NCBI GenBank assembly: GCA_007119795.1
Contig: SKOZ01000092.1
Location: 1-29,517, forward strand
Source: Planctomycetales bacterium
Lineage (GTDB): Bacteria; Planctomycetota; Planctomycetia; Pirellulales; Thermoguttaceae
Direction: 5' to 3'
DNA length: 29,517 nt
The notes below the pieces were generated by a model. The model was not told the origin of the DNA and did no database searches. It saw nothing but the letters and a program-made list of their open reading frames with translations. Positions 7,848 through 14,859 of this stretch are shown here, piece after piece. Positions within the stretch are counted from its first letter, which is position 1, and each line of letters starts with the position of its first letter. The position numbers and the translations under genes were made by a program.

Positions 7848-8513
7848 TCAATGTCTCTCGTTCTCGCGAAGGCCGCCGTCGAGGAGCCGAAGGCGGCGGG
7901 TGGCGGTGGCCGAGAGGAAGTCGCGGTCGTGGGAGACGATGAGCATCACCTGCGGCAGGGCTACGAGGATCTCGATCAGCCGCGCCGTGAAGTGGTCGTC
8001 CAGCCCCGTGGTCGGCTCATCGAGCAAGAGCACCTCGGGCTCCATCGCCAGTACGGTGGCCAGGGCCACGAGCCGCTTCTCGCCGCCCGAAAGCTGGTCG
8101 GTGATGCGCCCCTCATAACCGGCCAGGTCGAGCTGTTCGAGGACGTGGGTGACGCGGCGGCGGGCTTCGTCGCGGGGCACGCCGAGATTGAGCGGACCGA
8201 AGGCCACGTCTTCCAGGACAGTGGGGCAGAAGAGCTGGTCGTCGGCGTCCTGGAAGAGGAGGCCCGCGCGGCAGCGGACTTCGTGGAAGTCGGCCTCCGT
8301 CCACCGCTCGCGGCTGAAGACCACCAGCCGTCCGGCCGCCGGCCGGAGCAGGCCCACGATCAGGTGGAGGAGCGTCGTCTTACCGCTGCCGGTGGGTCCG
8401 CTCAGCCCCGCCCGTTCGCCCGCCGAGAGCTGCAGCGAGGCGTCACGGAGCACGGGGCGGCCGGACGCATAGGCAAAGGAGACGTCTTCCAGGACGATGA
8501 GCGGTTCGGGCAT
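7848..8513 (-). CDS. cbiO: ABC transporter ATP-binding protein, CbiO/EcfA type
   Basis: A 221-residue ABC ATPase. Walker A is GPTGSGKTT (39-47), the Q-loop Gln is residue 88 in LLFQDADDQLF, the signature is LSGGE (141-145), Walker B is VLLLDEP (161-167), and the switch His is 195 in IVSHDRDF. The segment FQDADDQLFCPTVLEDVAFGPLNLG is the hallmark of the cobalt/nickel and ECF energy-coupling subfamily (CbiO, EcfA). The start is ATG 8513, since homology begins with PLIVLEDVSFAY; an upstream in-frame extension to 8597 is not protein-like. No CbiM, CbiN or CbiQ gene is adjacent, so its membrane partner is unknown. The small membrane protein just upstream is a possible neighbour but is not recognisable as CbiQ. 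Confidence 0.88.
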   Translation of the reverse strand: MPEPLIVLEDVSFAYASGRPVLRDASLQLSAGERAGLSGPTGSGKTTLLHLIVGLLRPAAGRLVVFSRERWTEADFHEVRCRAGLLFQDADDQLFCPTVLEDVAFGPLNLGVPRDEARRRVTHVLEQLDLAGYEGRITDQLSGGEKRLVALATVLAMEPEVLLLDEPTTGLDDHFTARLIEILVALPQVMLIVSHDRDFLSATATRRLRLLDGGLRENERH

Positions 8514-8859
8514 CGACGATCGGCTCGGCGGAAGGTGGTGGGCAAGGCGCCTCTGGCAAATCTGGCACATCCACGCCACCGCGACAAGGCGCCACACCGA
8601 TCACCGCGCGGCGCGCTGACCGGTGCCGCGGGAAGTGCATGACCGGTTCGGCGAGCGCGGCGGAGACCATGGTGATGCTGATGGCGAAATGCACCAGGCT
8701 CAGCGGCAGGTAGTAGGGCTCGAGCGCCGGACCTAGTTGCGGATGCGCCGTCTGCAAAGCCCTCACGAGCAGCGCGATGCCGACCAGAAGCAAATTGCTG
8801 ACGACGTTACCGAGGACAATCCATCCGGCGCGCAGCTCCCCGGATTCCTTCCGCTTCAC
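8443..8859 (-). CDS. Small two-helix membrane protein, uncertain
   Basis: A GTG-initiated frame of 138 codons, translated by hand. The first 75 residues look real: a basic N-terminus (KRKESGELRAGW), a helix at about 13-34 (IVLGNVVSNLLLVGIALLVRAL), a short loop with PYYLP, and a second helix at about 53-72 (LSLVHFAISITMVSAALAEP). The remainder is Pro/Arg/Cys-rich and overlaps the start of the ABC ATPase gene by 71 nt, so the true end may differ or a frameshift may have altered it. A TATAAT box lies only 9 nt upstream of the GTG. Family not recognised; it might be a partner of the ATPase, but that is only a guess from position. Confidence 0.42.
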   Translation of the reverse strand: MKRKESGELRAGWIVLGNVVSNLLLVGIALLVRALQTAHPQLGPALEPYYLPLSLVHFAISITMVSAALAEPVMHFPRHRSARRAVIGVAPCRGGVDVPDLPEAPCPPPSAEPIVDARTAHRPGRRLLCLCVRPPRAP

Positions 8860-8868
8860 GGAATGGCC

Positions 8869-8874
8869 ATTATA
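8869..8874 (-). promoter_or_regulatory. TATAAT -10 box abutting a GTG start
   Basis: A perfect TATAAT on the minus strand, ending 9 nt before the GTG at 8859. Expected transcription start is near 8862, leaving almost no leader. It could serve the small membrane protein and the ABC ATPase. No clear -35 at 16-18 bp. Confidence 0.45.
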
Positions 8875-8981
8875 ACGTCTGGGGCGGTTCGACGCTGGCT
8901 GTCGAGCCTCCCAGCCTGCTGGGGCTCCTCGCGGCAGACGGCCCCGCAGCCCGCCTGGCATCCAAAGCCCCCGGCGATTCA

Positions 8982-10373
8982 TCAGGGCCCGGCCGGGAGG
9001 AGCTTGCCGGGGTTCAGGACCTGATAGGGATCGAAGGCGGCGCGCAGGCGGTCCATGGCGGCCAGGTCCGGCGGGGCGAACTGCCGCTGCATGAGGCCGA
9101 TCTTCTCGAGGCCGACGCCGTGCTCGGCGGTGATGCTGCCGCCGGCGCCGATGCAGGCCTCGAGCAGCTCCCGGCCGGCGGCCAGGGCGCGGGAGACCTC
9201 GTCGGGATCGCGCTCGTCGAAGAGGAGGATCGGGTGGACGTTGCCGTCGCCGGCATGGGCCACGTTGACGATGCGGATGCCGTGGCGGGTGGCGATCTCG
9301 GCGATGCGGCGGAGGATCTCCGGCAGGCGGGTGCGGGGAACCACGCCGTCCTGGATGCAGTAGCTCGGGCTGAGGCGGCCCACGGCGCCCACGGCGAGCT
9401 TGCGGCACTTCCAGAGCGTGGCCCGCTCCGCGGCGTCGGCGGCGAGGAGGACCTCGCGCGCCCGGTGGTTGCGGCAAATCTCGGCGATCCGCTGCTGGGC
9501 CACATCGAGAGAGACGGCAGGCCCGTCCACCTCGATGACGAGGATCGCCTCCGCATCGAGCGGGAATCCGAAGTGGAAGGCCTCCTCGACGGCGGCGATG
9601 ATGCCCCGGTCCATGAGCTCCATGGCGGCGGGAATGATACCTTCGCCGATCACGGTGCTCACGGCGGTGGTGGCATCGTCCACCGAGTCGAAGACGGCGC
9701 GGAGCGTGCGGCAGTCCTCGGGCGTGGGCGTGAGCCGGAGCCAGGCGCGGGTGACCACGGCCAGCGTCCCCTCGCTGCCGACGAGCGGCCCCACCAGGTC
9801 CAGGCCGGTGCCCTCGGCCAACGGCGGCACGGTAAGGACGGACCCGTCGGACAGCACCGCCTCGACTCCCAGCACGTGGTTCAGCGTCACACCGTACTTG
9901 AGCGTGTGGGGGCCGCCGGCGTTCGTGGCGATGTTGCCCCCCAGCGTCGAGGCCTGCTGGCTGGAGGGATCGGGGGCGAAGTGGTAGCCGGTGCCCGCCA
10001 GGGCGCGGCCGAGCTGGAGGTTCAGGGCGCCCGCCTCCACGAAGGCATAGCGGTCGCGGAGATTGATCTCCAGGATCCGATTCATGCGGGTCAGCATGAG
10101 GACCACTCCGCCGCCGAGCGGGACGCAGCCGCCGGCCAGGCTCGTGCCGGCGCCGCGGGGGACGATGGGAACCTCGTAGCGGCGGCAGAGGCGAACCACC
10201 TCGGCCACCTGGGCCGTCGACTCCGGGAAGACGACGGCCTCGGGGAGGTGCTTCTCGATGGTCAGCGCATCGCACTCGTAGGGAACCAGGTCGGAGCGGG
10301 CATGGAGAACCTGCTTCGGGCCCAGCGCTCCGCGGAGCTTCTGGATCAGTTCGGCGGTCGCCGCGACGGGCAT
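8982..10373 (-). CDS. glcD: FAD-binding oxidase, glycolate oxidase GlcD type
   Basis: A 463-residue flavoprotein of the GlcD/D-lactate dehydrogenase family, oxidising 2-hydroxy acids such as glycolate or D-lactate. The N-terminal FAD domain shows VPRGAGTSLAGGCVPLGGGV (71-90) and DPSSQQASTLGGNIATNAGG (135-154). The C-terminal domain carries HAGDGNVHP (373-381) and EHGVGLEK (417-424), both characteristic of this family. Length is normal. The ATG at 10373 has AAGG 7 nt upstream. The usual partners GlcE and GlcF are not adjacent, and no separate Fe-S protein is seen, so the electron acceptor is unclear. Glycolate versus D-lactate cannot be decided from sequence alone. Confidence 0.92.
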   Translation of the reverse strand: MPVAATAELIQKLRGALGPKQVLHARSDLVPYECDALTIEKHLPEAVVFPESTAQVAEVVRLCRRYEVPIVPRGAGTSLAGGCVPLGGGVVLMLTRMNRILEINLRDRYAFVEAGALNLQLGRALAGTGYHFAPDPSSQQASTLGGNIATNAGGPHTLKYGVTLNHVLGVEAVLSDGSVLTVPPLAEGTGLDLVGPLVGSEGTLAVVTRAWLRLTPTPEDCRTLRAVFDSVDDATTAVSTVIGEGIIPAAMELMDRGIIAAVEEAFHFGFPLDAEAILVIEVDGPAVSLDVAQQRIAEICRNHRAREVLLAADAAERATLWKCRKLAVGAVGRLSPSYCIQDGVVPRTRLPEILRRIAEIATRHGIRIVNVAHAGDGNVHPILLFDERDPDEVSRALAAGRELLEACIGAGGSITAEHGVGLEKIGLMQRQFAPPDLAAMDRLRAAFDPYQVLNPGKLLPAGP

Positions 10374-10483
10374 GGGGGACCTTGGGGTTTGGGGGTTGCA
10401 GGTGGTCGGTCGTGCCCATCAAGGGGACATCGCCGGCACCCTGTCGCTTCGCCACCGGCCGCGCCGTGGGGCTCCGACCGGGA

Positions 10484-10615
10484 TCAGCCGGCGCGGATCT
10501 GCCGGCTTTCCGCGTCGTAGACCTACCGCTGCGCCGTAACGAAAGCCTTAACGGCCATCAGCGTCGCCACCGCGTGCTGGTAGCCGGCCTCGATCGGGGC
10601 GTTGCAGGTGCCGCG
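10484..10615 (-). pseudogene. Remnant of a Gfo/Idh/MocA oxidoreductase C-terminus
   Basis: On the minus strand the frame reads CNAPIEAGYQHAVATLMAVK, then AFVTAQR, a TAG stop at 10523-10525, and VYDAESRQIRAG before TGA at 10484. This resembles the last helix and tail of Gfo/Idh/MocA enzymes (the 'APIEAGH..' helix and a final 'YD...RQI' strand). Upstream of about 10615 the resemblance is lost and no Rossmann domain is present. I read it as the decayed 3' end of a gene, interrupted by a nonsense codon. It sits between the divergent glcD and amidotransferase genes. The homology is from pattern recognition, not a search. Confidence 0.5.
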
Positions 10616-10687
10616 GGAACGGATGCGTGGTGCGATGCGGCTACGGCGCGGGTGAGCGGGACGGTGCGCGCCGTCGGCCGACCGTCC

Positions 10688-10693
10688 TATAAT
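10688..10693 (+). promoter_or_regulatory. TATAAT -10 box 6 nt before an ATG
   Basis: A consensus -10 hexamer whose expected start point (about 7 nt downstream) coincides with the ATG at 10700. No ribosome-binding site precedes this ATG, consistent with a leaderless transcript for the amidotransferase gene. The -35 region is GC-rich and unconvincing. Confidence 0.55.
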
Positions 10694-10699
10694 ATCCAA

Positions 10700-11425
10700 A
10701 TGATGCGGCCCCGCGAAGTCTTCGTCCTCCGCCATGCACCGTTCGTCCCCCTGGGGTCGATCGAAGGGCATCTCGTCGCCGCGGGCGTGCCCTTCCGGCA
10801 GATCGACCTCTTCGCGGCCGTGCCGGAGCGGCTGCCGTTGGCCCGGGCGGCGGGGCTGATCGTGTTGGGCGGTCCCATGAGCGCCTACCAGACCGACGAA
10901 TACCCCTACCTGCTGACGGTGCTCGACTGGATCCGCGAGGCGGTGCGCATCGAACTGCCTCTCTTGGGCGTCTGCCTGGGGGCACAATTGACGGCCCTGG
11001 CCCTGGGGGGACGTGTTTACCCGAACGGTCGGAAGGAGATCGGCTGGTGCGACCTGTCGGTCTTCCCCGCGGCGGAGAAAGACCTGCTGCTGGCCGGTTC
11101 GGCGGCGACCGAGACCGTGCTCCAGTGGCACGGCGACACCTTCGAACTGCCGCCTCGGGTAACCCACCTGGCGGCCAGCACCCTGTGCCCGAACCAGGTC
11201 TTCCGCGCCGGGCGGCGGGCCTGGGCGGTGCAGTTCCACCTGGAGATGACCCCCGCGCTCCTCGATGCCTGGTTCACCGAGCCGGTATTCGCTGCCGACC
11301 TGGCCCGCCTCGACTACGTGGACGCAGAGTCCATCCGCAACGAAGCGCCCCGGCGCTTCCCCGCCATGGAACGCTTCAGCCGGCGAATCCTGGACCGCTT
11401 CGTGGCGCTGTGCGGGGAAGCCTGA
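10700..11425 (+). CDS. Class I glutamine amidotransferase-like protein
   Basis: A 241-residue stand-alone class I glutamine amidotransferase domain, similar to the GMP-synthase amidotransferase-like group. The nucleophile elbow is LLGVCLGAQLTALALGG with Cys92, and the His-Glu pair is QFHLEMT with His180 and Glu182. LIVLGGPMSAYQTDEYPYL is the typical oxyanion-side segment. Such proteins hydrolyse glutamine or act on gamma-glutamyl compounds; the acceptor is unknown. I chose ATG 10700 because the domain begins at once (EVFVLRHAPF) and the upstream in-frame sequence is not protein-like. It has no ribosome-binding site but a TATAAT box 6 nt upstream. It converges with selB, leaving only 23 bp between the stops. 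Confidence 0.88.
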   Translation: MMRPREVFVLRHAPFVPLGSIEGHLVAAGVPFRQIDLFAAVPERLPLARAAGLIVLGGPMSAYQTDEYPYLLTVLDWIREAVRIELPLLGVCLGAQLTALALGGRVYPNGRKEIGWCDLSVFPAAEKDLLLAGSAATETVLQWHGDTFELPPRVTHLAASTLCPNQVFRAGRRAWAVQFHLEMTPALLDAWFTEPVFAADLARLDYVDAESIRNEAPRRFPAMERFSRRILDRFVALCGEA

Positions 11426-11448
11426 AGAAATGCCTTGGGGTGAGGCCG

Positions 11449-13365
11449 CTAGTCGATCCGGGCGCGAAGGTAGCGGGTATTGCCCACGCGGCGGAGCAGG
11501 CCCACGCGGTCGAAGTGATCCAGTAGGGGCAGGGCGAACTTCCGCGTGGTCTCGATCAGGTACTTGAACTGCACGCTCTCCAGGCGGCCCTCGCGCTGGA
11601 TGTAGTCCACCAGCAGTTCCCGGGCCCGCTGCAGTGCATCGCTGTGGAAGAAGATGCCCTCGACGGCGACGAGGCGCTGGTGCTCGGCGAGTAGTCTGAG
11701 GAGACGCTCGATCTCGGCGGCGGGGGCAGCGGTCGCCTCGACGAGCTCCTCGACGCTTGGCGGTTGGAAGAGCCGCCGGCGGAAGATCGCTTCGATCTCC
11801 GCGAATTGTTGCGCGTCGGCACTCCCGAGAGCGGCCTCGTGGCCGGCGACGGCCAGCCGGCCGGAATGGGCAGCGAGGCGGCCGGACTCGACGAGACGGG
11901 CGACGACGGCGTCGCAGAGGTCCTTCTCGAAACCGGCAGCGTCGCGGAGGTCTTCGGGAGTCATGCCGGGGCTCTCCGGAACCCTCTGATGGTGAGCCGA
12001 GAGGATCGATTCGAGGCGGGCAGCGACCTCGTCGAAGACCGCGGTATGCACGAAGCGGCCGGCGGGAAGCGGCACGGCGCGGCCGCCCTCGCCGCCGGTG
12101 AGAAGGAGCTCGGCCACGCGCGAGTGAGGGAGCTTGACGCGGCGCGCCAGGTCCGCTGCGGTGGCCCATCGGCCGGGGGCGGTGCGGAGGGCATGGGCGA
12201 CGAAGGCGGGCTCATCGGGAATGGCCGCGGCGCAGCGTGCCAGCTCGTCGAGGATCTCGGGGCGGTTCCGTTTCAGGCGGCGGCCGGCCGCCTCGAGGAG
12301 CATCCCTCCGCCTACCGTGCGGACCGGCGAAAACGTTCGCACGATGTACCGATCGCCGGGGCCGGCGACCACGGGCTGCTCGAGGCGGAACTGCACCAGG
12401 TGGTCCTCCCCGGGTGCGACGCCGGCGCCGGCCAGCGGATAAATGCGGGCCGAGACCTCGCTGGTGCCGGTGTGGAGCTTCACGGCACCGCCGCTCTTAA
12501 GCGCCAGCTTTTCCAACGGCAGGAGGCGGAGCGTTGCCGTGAACCACGCGGCGGGCTCGAAAAATCCGGGAAGGGTGAGCACGTCGCCCCGGCGGACGTC
12601 GCGATGCCCCCAGTGGCCTACGTTCACAGCCGCGCACTGGCCGGCGAGGACGCGCTCGGCATTCTGCCCGTAGACCTCGATGCGGCGGACGCGGCCGGCG
12701 AGGCCGCGGGGCAGGAGGACCACCTCCTCGCCCACGGCCGCCGCGCCCGCGGCCGGAACCCCTGCGATGACTGTGCCGTAGCCGCGAACGCTGAAGGCGC
12801 GGTCCACGGGCAGCCGGAAGACGCCGTCGAGTCGCCGCGGCCGCACGGACTCGACCATTTCCCAAAGGGCGGCCACGAAGGAGTCGAAGCCCTCGCCGGT
12901 GACGTTCGAGAGGGGGAGGATGGGGGCTTGAGCGAGGAATGTGCCGCGGACCAGTTCGCCGACTTCGTCGCGGGCCAGGGCCACGTGGTCGGGCTCGACG
13001 CGGTCGATCTTCGTCAAGGCCACGACCCCGTGGCGGACGCCGAGGAGGGTGAGGATGTCCAGGTGTTCGCGGGTCTGGGGCATCACGCTGTCGTCGGCCG
13101 CCACGACGAGGATCACGGCGTCCACGCCCGCGGCGCCGGCCACCATGGTCTTGATGAAGTGCTCGTGGCCTGGAACGTCGACGACGCCCACCTGCCGCCC
13201 GGCAATGGTGCAGGGGGCGAAGCCCAGGTCGATGGACATCCCCCGCTCCTTCTCCTCCTTGAGGCGGTCGGTCTCGCAGCCGGTGAGCATCCGCACCAGG
13301 GCGGTCTTGCCGTGGTCGATGTGACCGGCGGTGCCGATGGTGAGGTTGATCGACGCAGGCGGCAT
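11449..13365 (-). CDS. selB: Selenocysteine-specific elongation factor SelB
   Basis: A 638-residue translational GTPase that delivers selenocysteyl-tRNA to UGA codons followed by a SECIS hairpin. G1 is GHIDHGKT (14-21), G2 lies in the EEKERGMSIDLGFA segment, G3 is DVPGHE (63-68), G4 is TKID (118-121). RGMSIDLGFA replaces the RGITID of EF-Tu, as is usual in SelB. The length and the C-terminal winged-helix end (FKYLIETTRKFALPLLDHFD, then GLLRRVGNTRYL) match the mRNA-binding domain that separates SelB from EF-Tu. GGGAG precedes the ATG at 13365. No selA, selD or tRNA-Sec gene is present in the window. Its presence implies that the genome encodes selenoproteins elsewhere. Confidence 0.95.
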   Translation of the reverse strand: MPPASINLTIGTAGHIDHGKTALVRMLTGCETDRLKEEKERGMSIDLGFAPCTIAGRQVGVVDVPGHEHFIKTMVAGAAGVDAVILVVAADDSVMPQTREHLDILTLLGVRHGVVALTKIDRVEPDHVALARDEVGELVRGTFLAQAPILPLSNVTGEGFDSFVAALWEMVESVRPRRLDGVFRLPVDRAFSVRGYGTVIAGVPAAGAAAVGEEVVLLPRGLAGRVRRIEVYGQNAERVLAGQCAAVNVGHWGHRDVRRGDVLTLPGFFEPAAWFTATLRLLPLEKLALKSGGAVKLHTGTSEVSARIYPLAGAGVAPGEDHLVQFRLEQPVVAGPGDRYIVRTFSPVRTVGGGMLLEAAGRRLKRNRPEILDELARCAAAIPDEPAFVAHALRTAPGRWATAADLARRVKLPHSRVAELLLTGGEGGRAVPLPAGRFVHTAVFDEVAARLESILSAHHQRVPESPGMTPEDLRDAAGFEKDLCDAVVARLVESGRLAAHSGRLAVAGHEAALGSADAQQFAEIEAIFRRRLFQPPSVEELVEATAAPAAEIERLLRLLAEHQRLVAVEGIFFHSDALQRARELLVDYIQREGRLESVQFKYLIETTRKFALPLLDHFDRVGLLRRVGNTRYLRARID

Positions 13366-13461
13366 GTCAGGCTCCCTATCCGGAAGATCGCTTTTCCGGC
13401 TCCTTCCCCCATCCCCGACCTTTGCCCCGCCGGCCGCCGGCTTCCGTTCCCTACCCCCTAT

Positions 13462-13470
13462 AACATACCA
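13462..13470 (-). promoter_or_regulatory. Possible extended -10 promoter for selB
   Basis: Minus-strand TGGTATGTT fits TGnTATnnT, about 97 nt upstream of the selB ATG, in the 319-bp divergent spacer shared with the aldolase gene. Supported only by motif and position. Confidence 0.35.
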
Positions 13471-13489
13471 GGCTCACCCGCCGGGGCCC

Positions 13490-13519
13490 TTGGCAGGCGC
13501 CGCTTTCGTGGGATAGAAT
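13490..13519 (+). promoter_or_regulatory. Sigma-70-type promoter for the aldolase gene
   Basis: TTGGCA at 13490-13495 and TAGAAT at 13514-13519 with an 18-bp spacer. Transcription from here would give a leader of about 160 nt containing a 12-bp GC palindrome (GCGGCCGGCCGC, 13554-13565) and ending in AGGAG at 13674-13678, 6 nt before the ATG. Confidence 0.5.
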
Positions 13520-13684
13520 TTCTCGACTGGCTTTGTGGGACGAATCACCCCCCGCGGCCGGCCGCAGTATTCGTGTTGCGCGCTTCCCCCCCCCGGAACC
13601 CCGACACGGAGGGAGAATCGGCTGGCCGAAACTGACCGGTTTTTCAAACGAGTCGGCCGCCACCGCGGTCGGCAGGAGCAAGAC

Positions 13685-14671
13685 ATGATCGTTACGACCA
13701 AGGAGCTCTTCCGTCACGCCTACGGCAAGTATGCCGTGGGGGCGTACAACATCAATAACCTGGAGCAGACCGTGGGGCTGTTCCGCGGCAACGTGGGGAA
13801 GGTGAAGTCCAATGAGGAGCCGGTCAACGCGGCGAAGGCCGCCCCGTTCATCCTCCAGATTTCCCGCGGCGCCCGCAGCTACACGGACAAGCGGTTCCTG
13901 GAAGCGATGATCCGCACGGCCTCGGAGGTGTTCCCGGAGGCGATTTTCGCCGTCCACCTCGATCACGGCACCGAAGAGGTCTGTTACGACTGCATCGAAA
14001 GTGGGTTTTACAGCTCGGTAATGATCGACGCTTCGCACGAGGAATTCGATAAGAACGTCGAGATTACCCGGCGGGTGGTTGACAGGGCCCACGCCAAGGG
14101 GGTTGTTGTGGAAGCCGAATTGGGCCAGCTCGGCGGCGTCGAGGAGGACGTCGTCGGCAGCGTCTGCCTGACCGAACCGGATCAGGCGGCCGAATTCGTT
14201 GCCCGCAGCGGCTGCGATTCGCTGGCGGTGGCCATCGGCACCTCGCACGGCGCGTACAAGTTCGCCGGCAAGCAGAGCCTGCACTTCGAAGTGCTCGAGA
14301 AGCTGCGGGAAGTCCTCCCCGATGGCTATCCCATGGTGATGCACGGTTCGAGCAGCGTGCCGAAGGAGTGGGTCGATCGCATCAACGCGGCGGGCGGCAA
14401 GATCAAGGATTCCAGCGGAGTCAACGAGGAGGAGTACATCAAGGCCGCCAAGATGGGCGTCTGCAAGGTGAACATCGACACCGACGGGCGGCTCGTCTGG
14501 TGCGCCATCCACCGCGAGTCGTTCCGCGACGACCCGGAGAATTTCGACCTCCGTCCGCCGGGGAAGCTCTTCATGGCCGCGTACGCCGAGTTCATCGCCC
14601 ACAAGAACGGCAAGCTCGGCTCCGCCGGCCAGTTGGAGGCCGTCCGCCAGACGCTGACCGCACCGGTCTAG
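13685..14671 (+). CDS. fba: Class II fructose-bisphosphate aldolase
   Basis: A 328-residue zinc-dependent aldolase that interconverts fructose-1,6-bisphosphate with dihydroxyacetone phosphate and glyceraldehyde-3-phosphate. Motifs: AVHLDHG with catalytic Asp93 and zinc ligand His94, VEAELGQLGG with Glu145, GTSHG with His188, MHGSSSVP with His220, and the phosphate-binding NIDTDGR (263-269). Relative to short class II enzymes there is an insert after the N-terminal NINNLEQT (FRGNVGKVKSNEEPVNAAKA), seen in longer variants. The ATG at 13685 follows AGGAG by 6 nt, so the in-frame extension back to 13535 is not used. It is monocistronic or leads into the HEAT/TPR gene 188 bp downstream. Cytoplasmic glycolysis/gluconeogenesis. 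Confidence 0.93.
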   Translation: MIVTTKELFRHAYGKYAVGAYNINNLEQTVGLFRGNVGKVKSNEEPVNAAKAAPFILQISRGARSYTDKRFLEAMIRTASEVFPEAIFAVHLDHGTEEVCYDCIESGFYSSVMIDASHEEFDKNVEITRRVVDRAHAKGVVVEAELGQLGGVEEDVVGSVCLTEPDQAAEFVARSGCDSLAVAIGTSHGAYKFAGKQSLHFEVLEKLREVLPDGYPMVMHGSSSVPKEWVDRINAAGGKIKDSSGVNEEEYIKAAKMGVCKVNIDTDGRLVWCAIHRESFRDDPENFDLRPPGKLFMAAYAEFIAHKNGKLGSAGQLEAVRQTLTAPV

Positions 14672-14859
14672 CGCGGCGCCAAGTCGGATCGTTTTGCGCC
14701 CGTTTCCGGGGCGCGGCTCGGGAACGAGCGTTTGGGGGCCTAAGCCTCGCCCTCCCGCCGGACCGCTCCGTGTGGTGGGGCGATGCTCCTGCCCGGTTGT
14801 TAATCTGGTTTCCGCCGAGCCCCGATCGTCGCCGGAATCCCGTTATTGCGAGGCTCTCC

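Noticed and set aside
8443..10455. 670-codon minus-strand frame spanning glcD
   Set aside because: Most of it is a shadow of glcD in another frame and reads as Pro/Arg/Gly-rich nonsense. Only its last part, from the GTG at 8859, looks like a protein and is listed separately.
11764..13635. 623-codon plus-strand frame
   Set aside because: Antisense to selB, which has all GTPase motifs; the plus frame is a codon-usage shadow of GC-rich sequence.
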